Shown here: piece after piece, positions 11,901 through 23,900 of the stretch | Layout: every line of letters starts with the position of its first letter | How positions within the stretch are numbered: the first letter of the stretch is position 1 | Origin: Helopsaltes ochotensis | Lineage: Eukaryota; Chordata; Aves; Passeriformes; Locustellidae | Direction: 5' to 3' | Length of the DNA: 64,000 bases | Assembly: GCA_013400155.1 (NCBI GenBank) | Contig: VXBM01000045.1 | Coordinates: forward strand, 2,200,632 to 2,264,631 | Made by a program: the position numbers and the translations under genes | The notes under the pieces: model-generated | What the model saw: the letters and a program-made list of their open reading frames with translations, nothing else | Database searches by the model: none | What the model was told of the DNA's origin: nothing

Positions 11901-14900
11901 ATAAAATTCCTGAAGGAATTCAAGTTGATTCAGATGGGCTTGTTACAATTAATACTCCAAATAAACAAGCTACTCTCAGTGTAAGAGCAATGCCACTTCC
12001 TGAGGAGGTAACTCGACTTCTTGAGGAAAACGGTGACTTAATTCGAACTATGGAACAACTCAACACATCTCTGAACGAAGATAAAAAAACACATGAGATA
12101 AATCAGAAGACTCTTGATAGAATCAAAGAATTCAAACAAAAGTTGGAGAAAAGTCTTCAGGGAAGAAAGTGGAGAAATGCTGTTGATCAGATCTGGTCAT
12201 TTGGACCACGAAAGTGTGGGCCTAATATTTTGTTACATAATTTTGGGGGCTATAAAAGGTCTGTGTGGCAGTGTCTTGGGAACTCTGTGAAAGAAGTAGG
12301 TAAATACAGAGACTTCGACAACAGCATAATAAGTGGATTTCAGCTGGCTACTCTTTCAGGTCCCATGTGTGAAGAGCCTCTCATGGGTGTTTGTTTTACG
12401 GTGGAAAAATGGGAAATAAGTAAAGCTGGAGATACGCTGTCACATGGTAGGCAGGATTCAGGGGAACTCGATGCCACAGAACGTCGGCAAAATGAAGATA
12501 ATACTCTAGCAAGCAGTTGCACTGATGAAGGTCCCAGTGCAAATGAACACCAGGACAGGAACCAAAGTGTCACAGACTCACCTGAGAAAATGAGTAAACC
12601 CAAAGGGGAATCACTACTTGCAGATTGTTACGGCCCTTTCTCTGGCCAGCTGATTGCCACCATGAAGGAAGCCTGTCGTTACGCTTTGCAGGCTAAACCA
12701 CAGAGACTCATGGCAGCGATGTACACGTGTGAGATCATGGCTACTGCAGAAGTTTTAGGTAAGACCGGGAAAATAAACCTTTGCCAAGAATTTGCCTTCT
12801 GATGTCCAAGGTGAGGTTTTTTAAATGAGACTGAATCAGAAGGTATTCAGGTTCATTAAAGGTTTTGTCAGGAGTTTTATAGTTCTCCAGTAGGTTCTCC
12901 AATGACTTGCTAATGCCTGTAATATTTATGCTGTTCTGAATGAGAATTCAGCGTTGTTCTTGCTTATCTGAACCACGGGCATAAAGAACAATGCTACACC
13001 TTTTTGAAATCCAAGATACAAAATATTGCCTTTCTATGAAGTTTTTGTAAGACCAGCTTCAGTAACCATGAATATCAACAGTGTGCCTCATAATTAAGCA
13101 TAAGTTCCATGAAGAGATGGGAAACCTCTCGTGTTTAATTAGGGGAGTACAAGATCTTAGCAAATGCCCTATCAAGATATTTCAATACAATAATACAGAA
13201 ATAAAGTCAGGAAAAGGAATATTAAATTATTGTTGCAGTCTAGTTGGTAACTTTGTGTTTTTAAGTAGCATCTGTATCCTTCTGGTATGCAAGTTGCTCA
13301 ACCCAGCTCATGCCAAATGGTGTCACTTATATTACCTTACCTCTTACACCTACTTAAACTTGTTTTTATGACCTACTTATGACACCACTTAACTGTATTT
13401 GTTCTTGGAGTTTTCCATGGGAGTTGCTTGCACGCTGAATCTGATCCAAAGCACCAAGATTTTCTTTAAAACTAACTTCCAATGCGTTCAAACTATCAGC
13501 AATTTGACTGTACTAATCATGACACAAATTACAGCATATCCCACATACAGTAATTAAATACTTGGTTACTTGTAAAAAAATCGCAGCTGTTGTGCACACA
13601 GTGATGCTGACAGGAGTCCAAAGATCAAAAATTACAGTTGTTGTAATGAAAAGAAATGTCTTTGAGCGAGCAACTGTTTTGTGCAGATGCATGGTCCTGT
13701 TCTTTGCTGGGGATACCCTGTAGCAGCCGTGGTAGAGGGTGTGCTGCCATGTGTGGGCACATTACCCTAAACACCCCTACTATGACAGGGAACTTTGGCA
13801 TTTCAAACTCTTCCCTAATGTGTAAGATCACTAATAGCTGTCAAAACTGGACTGTGTTTTGTTCCATGTTACTATTCCAGAAGCACATTGGCACAGTACT
13901 TCTGAGTCTCTATATCAAGCTATAAGCAAGGTACCAGTTTTTAAACCTCAAAACCACGGTATAAATTGCTGTTTTCCAAAATACTCACTGCCCAAAAAGC
14001 ATGATTGTTTACAGTGAAGTAATAAACATGCATTGGCTCATCAATTGTGCTGTAAACCCAAATGGAAACATGACTTTTTAATGCATATATATATATTTAA
14101 TGAGTGTAATTTAGGACTCAGACATGCAAACAAATTAGTACAGTGTAATGAATGTGAATTGTGTTGTAATAGCCGTGAACATGCACTTAGTTCATTACAA
14201 ATTCATGGGTTTAGTTTTTTTTTGTGGAAACTTAAGCTAATAAATTGCATCCTCATTAAGAGGAGTGAAAAGCAGGCCTTCTATCCAGTTAGGCTTGGCA
14301 GTTGGCATGTGTCAAGCATTGGCTTTTTTTAACTTTATTCTTTTCTTTGGCATTCCATACATTGACACCCTGTGAAGTTTAATATATCTCCATATTGATC
14401 TGCTTGTTTCTAAGATGGTAGCTTCTGGGAAAGTGAGGTCTTCTGTGTTCTCAGAATATAAAACTTTTTCCATCAGAGTTTTCTGGCAGTGAAAATAACT
14501 TGAACTGAAGCAGAGGAACACAGTATTTTTAAGTGGTTTTCTTGTGTGCTTATTATCTTGATCAACACAAATGTATTTGTTAGTTTTTGTCTGTAAATTA
14601 CTTTGAAAGATGATACCTACTATGAAGTCAGACATGGGCATTTTCACTGCTACTTTTATGACACATACACTGTATTTCAATAGATTGAATACTAACTTGG
14701 GAAAAAAAATTGAAATTATCCATGACTAACTTAAGACTAAAATTATTAACAAACCAATTGAACTCATTAAACATAATAAATGTGTAGTATTTCAGATAAA
14801 CTAGTTTTTTTGTGATTAGAATAGCATTGCACTATCTGGGACAAGTACCACGTAGGGATATGGTGACCCAAGCAAAAAACAGTAGCTTGGATACAATTCC

Positions 14901-17900
14901 TAAAACACAATAATATGTTTTAGTAATGATTCTCAAATATTTTATTATAAGAAAAAAAGTAAGTTAGGCACATGATCTGACAAAGTGCCTTTTTAAAAAC
15001 AGTCATAAGATTGTATGAAATAGACATGGATGGATTCATCCAGCAGTAATAATGTATTAAATGTTACTCAGATGGTTCTGCACATTGTATGGCAGAATTT
15101 GTTGTTTGAATTTAGTGTGTCCATTTAATTGATTGACTTACAAAAAAAAAGAATTTTAGCCAAAAAAAGTTATGCATTTTACTTAAAGCTGAACCTTCCT
15201 GAACAAATATTGATGTGCTTCTCTTCATGGTGCAGGATGTGAATATGTTGGTGAGCTGATCAGAATTGTGTCTCTGCAGGTCGTGTGTATGCTGTGCTGT
15301 CCAAAAGGGAAGGCAGAGTGCTACAAGAGGAGATGAAAGAGGGGACGGATGTGTTTATTATTAAGGCAGTCCTGCCAGTAGCAGAAAGCTTTGGCTTTGC
15401 TGATGAAATCAGGAAGAGAACCAGTGGCCTGGCCAGTCCACAGCTGGTGTTCAGCCACTGGGAGGTAAAAATATCTATTCACTCCATCTGTTTTGGTGAT
15501 CTATTTCCTGTAGATGTGGCAGACTGGAATAATAAGCAAAAAAGGTTAAGTTTTGGTCAAGACTTATGATTAATTCCTTTTTGAAATGAGGAAAAATGCC
15601 TTAAATTACTTATTCTTGTAGATGTGCTGTTCAGAAATGTGTTTATATTTTGTTTAGATAGGATGCTTTTTTATTTCAATAGAAAATTAGTCTTTCATAA
15701 ATGAAACTGCTTCTTTATAGATGTGTTTTCTTGACTTTATGTGCCCTTTTTCATGAGTTCTCTGGTAAACTTGTTTGGGGAATGGGAAGAAAACCAAAAC
15801 CACAAAACAGCTCCAACCTTCCACTAACAGAAAATAAATGTATCAGTAAATCTAATGCACATGAAATTTAACCTCGTAAGGTCTAGCAGACACCTTCCAT
15901 ATTCCAAACATAAATTTTCATGCTTAAAAGGCAAATTGAATAGATTTCATTCTTTCAAAATTAAGTCTGTTGATAGTAAGTAGTGATGTCCTCAGGATCA
16001 TTTTTCTTGGTCATCTTTGTCACTTAAAGAAATGAAGACTTGAATGTGAAGGTGTAAAGCGAGTAGGAAGTGGGAAAACTGATCAGGAGTGTCATCAGTT
16101 GAAAGTGCAATGTAGTTTGTTTCTATGATGTGGAGAGCAGATCTTCAGGGAAAACGAGAAAAGGCTGTCAATCAGAGCTCCTTGTTCAAGACAAACACAC
16201 CTGCATTGTCGGGCTCCTCTTCTTCCACTGGAGAAGCTAAAAGTGGCTTCAAGGGCAAAAGTCAGTGGGTATAAACCTTTCACCTTAAATTTTTAAAATA
16301 ACTTTGAAGTGTAGGCTTTTCTGGGTTTGGTTGAGTGTGTTTGTTTGTTTGTTTTAGTCAACTCTTCCTTTATTTTGTGTTAGAAAACAATAGAATCTTT
16401 TGTAAATGCATGAAAAAAATCCTTGTTTGTTTGATCTTCTGTTTTGTCACCTCAAATGTTAAATCTCTGAGTACAACCAACTGTAGATTTTTGAGGTCAG
16501 TGACACTCCCTGCAGTTGCCAGCTATGGGCTGCTTACCAATGTTTCCCTGAAGTATGTGCTGCTTTTTCACATGGTGTGGATTCTTCATCCACAGCTAAG
16601 TTGTCCCCCTAGGTAGTATCTGTAAAATACTCCACTAACTGTATTTCTTTGTTAGTAACTGTGGTGACTGCGTCAGGCATTTTATGTGGATGATAATGGA
16701 AAAGGAGGACCTCTGCAAACTGGCCACGTGCTAGCAGATGAGTTGGGAAGAGTATTTGAAAGAGTACTTGAGACAGTACATTTGGAAAAGTACATGTCTT
16801 GCTTGGCAGTGGTACCAAACTGGTGTAAGTGCAGGCACCAAGGACTTAGTTACAAGAAGATTAAATGAATCAATATAAGGGAGGAGAGCTAAGTCCAACT
16901 TCACATAGAACCACAATAGGAAAAACAGCTTCATAGAATGGAAAAAATAAAAAAAAAAAAGGACAACCCTTCACAGATGGTGTACACGCAAAGAAAGAGA
17001 TAAACTCATCTTTTTAGTATAGTTATATATTTTGGATCTTGTTTAGAGCTGGTTACAGATCAGGCACCTCAAACCAGTGAGTGTTGGCTGTACTGTGTAC
17101 AGTAATCTTGTCAGTTCTGGATGGTCTCCTCTGAAGTGCAGCTGGTGAGGTTTTGTGGCTTTAGTGGTCTTTTGTCTGAACCTCTGACATCAGTGCCCTA
17201 AAGAAGTATCAGCCAGAAGGACATCAACTCCAGCTAACCATTGTCCTGTGCCAGTTTCTTTAGGATTTGTACCTCCTGTGCTCCAGCACCAAACAAAAAC
17301 ATGAACCCTGTGGCTCTTCAGACCTGCCCTTCTGTCCCCAAGCCTTGGTGTGTACATTAACTCTCAGGATTTCACATAAGAAAATATTCACATCGTTATA
17401 GGTATGCACAGGACAGGGAGATTTGAACAACTGGCAAGATTTTCTAACACTGACCTCTGAGAGAGATTATAATTGCAGCTAGTATGTTAAATGCATTGGT
17501 AGTAGGAAAATTACTGTGTAATTACTGTGTAACCTTTCCACCTGGAGAATCTGTCAGTGGAGGAGGGTTGGGGTTTTTTTTGTCTCCATGAAAGCCATGC
17601 TCACATATTTTTGTGATAAAATAAGCCTTTTACTAAGCTACTAGTACTGTTATCTCTCTGCAGTGATGGCAGAAGGGGTGCATTTTACTCTCACAGCATC
17701 AAGACAATTTCTAAATAAATTTTTTTCAGAATCTCTAGTGTTAGTATGGCAGAGAAACCATGAGAAATGGTTTGTGTCTCAGCTCCTGTTTCTTCTTCTC
17801 TGTGAATTCTGCACAAAGTTGCATCAGGTGTTGCACATGACTTTGACTTTACTGATGTATTATGATACATGTATCTACATGATAAACACCACCATTTTAC

Positions 17901-20900
17901 TTGAACCCCTACTACTTAATGCATCACCGTGTGAGATAATATGATGTGATCTGTGTGTAATCTTAAGCTGTTTTTTCCTTAGTGTTACAACTGTGTTACT
18001 GAGAGTGTGGCTGCTGCTTTAATTGCACACTCTCCAAACCCTTCCACGGTGTTCCGAATGAACTCTGCTGCTGGTGTTTCCTCAGTGAGCTCATTAGCTG
18101 AGTACCTGGGACATGTATTTGTCTACACAAATTCCTTCTAATGTGTTGCTAGCAACATTTTACACAAAGTGAAATTGACCGTTTGGGGCATTTTTAAACT
18201 TCCAAACACTCTGTCTCGTGGAAATCACATTCATAGAGTATGTTTAAAGAGTTGAGGTTTGAGTTCACTCTTCTATTATATTTCATTACCATGTTTTGTA
18301 GACTCTGAGCACAGGAAGGTCAGTGATAGAGCCTACATTTAAATGAAGCCATTTTGGTCTCTGTGGAAATGATATTGCCATTTTTTTTTAAATTCAGTTA
18401 ATGAATGAATCTTGTGTAGTTCAGATTGCTCCAGCCCCAAGGGATGGAGCAATACATATATCAAGGTCTATCTTGTCAGATACTCCTTTTTTATTAATTT
18501 CTTCTGACATGCTTATGCAATTTATTCCTGCCTGTAAAGGAGAACACCAAGTAACCATTAGTGGGAGCTTGCAGTTTAGTCCCAGCTTAAACAAACTAAT
18601 TTTAAAAGCTAGGCAAATGTTAGATGTGTTGGGTTTACTTGGCAGTACTTTCTTAGATTTCAACATAAAGTTTCTTATATAATTATTAGTTTAAAATATT
18701 TAACTTTGGGATAATTATGAACTAATTGGATTATTTTTAAACTTTGAATTAATAATACACCTTCAGTTAATGTATGTTTTTGTTTGAGCCTGTTTCTTTC
18801 GTTCTCAGTTCTTGCAGTTAAATCTTTTACTCAGTCATGTTATTTTATCTTAATCATAAGGTTTTGAACAAGAAGGTATTTGTGATTGCACAATCCTTAG
18901 AATAATGGAACTATCATCCCATTTGGGAAATCTGTGTTAAAAGTAAAAAAAAAAATAATGCATGTGGCTCTATTCAGATGCTGATTGAATTTTCAGCAAG
19001 AATTGTCAAAGACATCTACTAGTTGTAAAGTTGTGAAATGTATAGTATTTTTGTTAAATCACATCTTTGAAATTGTGTGAAGATTAGCTAATACACATAC
19101 TTTTATTCTTGAGGGGGCATGAGTGAACTGTAAACACATTTAATCAGAATTCTTTGTCATTATTCCTTCTAAATAGAATAGTGCCTAGAATGTGCCTCAG
19201 GGCTCTGGAGAAAGGTAAGAGAAGGACTGTGTATAATAATTGCTAAGAATATGAGACTTCAGAATCTGGCAGTTTTATATTCTGAATTTTAATTCTTGCC
19301 TTTCGAATTGTAAGTAATTTTACAGCTCGGAAGATGGGACTTAATATAGAAGTTGCTGGATGAGATTGTTAGGCATGCATTAAACAGGAAGCAGGCTGAG
19401 GTAATGAGAGAGAATCTATTCTAGGTTTGAACTGTAATTTTACATACATTATTGCACGAGCAACAGTTTAGGCACATAAATGAATTCGAGGAGTAACCTG
19501 GAACCTTTCAAATATGAAAAGCTCATTGTTTTGGCAAGGACATCTGAAGCTAATTGAAACAGTAAATGAAAGTGGTAGGGGTGTGGCTTTAATTCTCTGT
19601 CTCAATACATGTTTCTTAAGTAATAGGAAAAAATGCAACAGTAGAGCCACACATCTCCTTTTTTTATTTCCAGTTAGTAAATTCCCGTTAGCAGCTCCTG
19701 GCTGAAGTCAAGGCTAAAGCTGAGCTGTCGCTGTTTGAGATACAAACAAGGATGATGCTCCTGAGCCAAAATAAACTTGTATGAGTTTATAGCTAACTGT
19801 CTAAATGTTCATTATTACAATATTACTTGGAAGGGGAGTTCTTGTATCTAACCAAGCATTTTCAGGCCTTGGCAGTCCCCATTATATATTGTGAGTGGAA
19901 CCTCTGAATTATATTATTATCTACATTCATGTAGTGTATTCTCTGTTCTGGAAGCACACTGCCAGTTCCCAAGTGGCCTTGAATTTGGCTGTGCTCAGTG
20001 CAGAACCACTTGTGCAGCATTACCCAGCATATTACATAGGGTTTTCTTGGAAAACAGCGGGTTCTGCTATTTTACCTGAAAGTAAGTTTACCCTAAAACT
20101 TTTTATTTCTTAGGGCCACTTCAGACATCTCAGATGTGCATATCAGCTGTACCTTTTTCAGTTGCATAGTCTTTGTCTATGTCAGTGTCATCACTAGGTG
20201 ATGGACACCCCTTGAACTGTAAATGCTCTTGAAGTACATTTATGCCATCAAATTTTCAAAGGTAGAAAGGATTCTGATCCACTGGAGCCCATATCATCTT
20301 CGACATTTTGTGTAATAGTTCTTTTAATTTTTTTTTTTTTTTAAACTCAAGAAAGAACTTCTGCCATAATGTTTTCCCTGGCTTTCTGGTGGCTGCTGGT
20401 GGTAGTGCCCAGTCACACTGACCTTAGTGTTTCTTGGTATTTCTTATTGAGCAGTTCACAAAGGCCATGATGTTGCTTGCTGGTCTTAAAGTCTCCATCA
20501 GACAGTGTAAGACTGCTCTTTCTATTCATGGTCCAGCTACAGCATTTTACACATTGATGATATTTGGCTCAAAAGAAATTTTCTGTCTTCATCAGACAGT
20601 AAGGACCAGTAGGGGAAATGCTACCAGAGCATGGCTGTGTTCCCAAATCTGCTGACCTTTTGGATGAACTAGGCAGATTCCTTCTGTTTGCTTTTGATGC
20701 TTCTCTCAACCTTGTTTTGCATGATTAGACTGCCTTAGGCAGAAACTGTTTCTTACCATCATTTTGTGAAATACACTAGACAATGGGACCAGGATCACTA
20801 TTGGAGCCATCTGGGTGACACTGAAATGCAAATAATAAATCATCCTCAAATTAAGCCTTAAATTTCAAAGTCCTCTTGAATTGCATGCGGTCTGCTCTAA

Positions 20901-23900
20901 CTCTTGTCTTACTGAAAAGCTTGATTAGCTTACATAATCATTTGCAGGATTAGTACACACTCTATCATCTATCAGTATTAGCGTAGTATAGTATTTCTAT
21001 TTTTATTGATTATTATTACAGGTATTCAGATGATGTCTCTCATAGAGATACAAGCATTTATAGCTTGAATAATTAATGTGTAGTTGTTAAGCTAAAAGAG
21101 AGTGACATCTGTTTTGCCTGTGCTACTCTGCATGCTCTTACTAAACAAGTCTTATGAGACATCTTTGTTTGGGTGTGTTGGTTTGAATAGTTGATATATT
21201 TAATGAAACATCTTGCTTTAAAATGGTTTCTTCCTTCTAAATACCCTTCACTTACAGGATTTGAAGTAATTTATTTGCTTCTTTTGAAATACCTAATCCC
21301 AGCTGGCTACATTATAAACAGGTTTATTTATACCTGGAGTGGGTTCTGCAGTGAGCGATGGGACACACTTCGTGCATTTGACTGGGAGTTTTTATTTTTC
21401 TTTTAGGCATAGTGGAATTCTATGGATGCTCTTATAGACATACTTTAAACAAATTATATCACCCAAGACTTCTAAAAAATAAATCAATGAAGATTAATTT
21501 AAAATGTTCCTTAATTTCAATGCTCCTTTAATAAGAACATTTCTGTCACTTAGGCATTGTGTTTGCAATAACAGATTTAAAAACTGTATCAGCTGCTGTG
21601 CACTGATTCATTTTCCTGTGTTGCATTTTATATGGCAACATTTAGAGAAAATGCTTGTTTTCTAATAGAACAAATGCTGGCCCAGTGATCCACTGCATGG
21701 ATCTTTATTTATAGTTCACTTTTTAAAATGTCTTTCAGAAGAGCCTTGCAGATGTAACAAAATACTCAGTTTTGTTACAAAGGAAGGACTTTGTCATGTA
21801 CACCTGGAGGAGTAATTGTTGTGTGCTGGGCTGTTTACAGTTAAGGCTGATGTCCCTGTCAGAGGATTCTGGTGCTGAGTAATAACCACTGGCTAATTCA
21901 TGCTGTTAAAAAGAAAAATTTTTAAGTCCTGAAAAAATTCCTGAGAAAAGGTGTGCTGAATTTTCCAGTTACCAAATCACACACAGTGTGGTAGTATTTG
22001 AAAATGTATTTTATCATAATGCTAACAATACCGTAATACTGTTGGTTTTATAGAGTCTTATTCCTAATGTTATGCCTCATGACATCCTCTATCTGTTACA
22101 CTTGGGACATAAGGTTTGGCTGTGGTAATTTTCTTTTCCCCCCTGCTCAGTGGTTCCCAGACAGTGGCAGAGTGAGAGTTAACCTTTGATAGAAGGTTAA
22201 CTGAATTGCTTCAGTCACTTAAAGATTTTTCGTCTGTGGAAGGCATATTATTTTGAATGTCTGGTTCTCACTTGATTGAAGTTTTTGTTTAGGAATGTAA
22301 CTTTTTGAAAAAGTGTTGTCAAGATGCTGTCACATTCCTGATTTTAAGAGGAGTCTTAGGCTGTATGTTTTAGTTTTGTACTGAAAAAGTAGTATATGGA
22401 AACACTTAAATAATTTTAAATTAAAGTGGCATGCAACATAGAATAAATAATGTTTCTGGATGTCTGTTCTGCTTTGATACTGTGGATCTTTCAGGATCCA
22501 CAGTAAATGCCCTCTGTGAAATAACTATACCATATTCCAGAAGGAATGGTCCTTAGATTTAGAATCTAATTCATCACTGAGGGCTTCATCCAGACAAAAC
22601 CTCAATTTCAGTTGCAAATTCTAGAACCATCCCTCTGTGGTTCCCATGAATACAAACAATAGCTCAGGACCTAAAAAGCTTCTTAGTTCTGATTCCAGGA
22701 AACCCAGATCCACCATTCTGACAGCTCCCATTGTAAGGAAATTGATGCCAATGCTTTGGGGCCATTCTCCTTTTGCATGCTTGCAGTGTGTTAACAGAGC
22801 ACAGGGAATGGTGGATACCACTGCTATAAACGTTTACCTTCATGCATTAATATGATATGAATAAAGAAGAATGGTCTAGATGGTGCCTTTGCCTTCACTC
22901 ACAGAATCAGAACTTCGAAAAAAGAAAAACTTCTACTTTTTTGTTTGGGTGACTGTGTCAATAACACCACTGTGTGTCATGATAGAGTTACAGTGGCTTC
23001 CTAAAGATGATGGCTCAGGTTCCTCTTTCCCATTGCTTACCATGGCATGGCAACACATGTGCTGATTAACTCATCTTTTGTAGTGGATCTGCACCATTTA
23101 GGTAGGTGTGGTCCTCTAACAGAAATTTTCTGATGCCACCAAATCTTGCTCTAGAAGCAGTGTGTAGTGGATGAATTATTTTAGGCAGGTTGATAAGCCA
23201 AGCTATCTCCTGAGGTAGTTATTTGAAGTCTAATTAACCTCTTTACAGCACTGCTCTGCACCATGGAGCAGTACAAGGTTCACACAGGATTCTGTAACCC
23301 TGTGCTGAAATAGGTTTACCCTTGCTGGCTAATAAATACTAAATAGTACATTCAAACCTGCTGTTAGGCTGACTTCCCTGAGACCTGTTGAAGCATAAAG
23401 AATTCTTGTCAGTAGAAGAAATACCCAGTGTAAAACTTCAATAGAGCAAGTCTTTCATCAATTATTGAAAGAGCTAGTCTGTCAAACCTGGGGATTTTCT
23501 TAAACATCCATCACTACAGTATCTAAATATTTACAGGTAGATTAGATTGGTAAGTTCAATTTTGTGTACTTTTGGACTCTGTTATAGTCATTCTTCAGGA
23601 ACCGCTGCCTCGCTGCTTCTCTCTGGGTATAATTTCTGGGTGTTACAGTTCTTGCCATTAAAAAAAAAAAGTCACGAAGGTCATAGTAACAGTCTTTAAC
23701 TTAGCAGTTTGTGGCTGTGTAACCTCCTTCAGTAGTACAGTCTGAAGCAAATCCATTGAGCAGGAATCACCTTTTCTTCTTCGTGTGTTCTTAGACTTGG
23801 AAATTTTTGTTTGCTCAGCTCTTTAGGCAAATCATGAAAGGGGAAGGCCCTGGTAGCTTTACATCATTAAGATGTTCAGGATGAGCATCACTAACTTCAT

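Noticed and set aside
16621..16960. A stretch ending in an A-rich tract, considered as a processed retrocopy
   Set aside because: No recognisable coding similarity and no clear target-site duplication flank it; short A tracts are common here.
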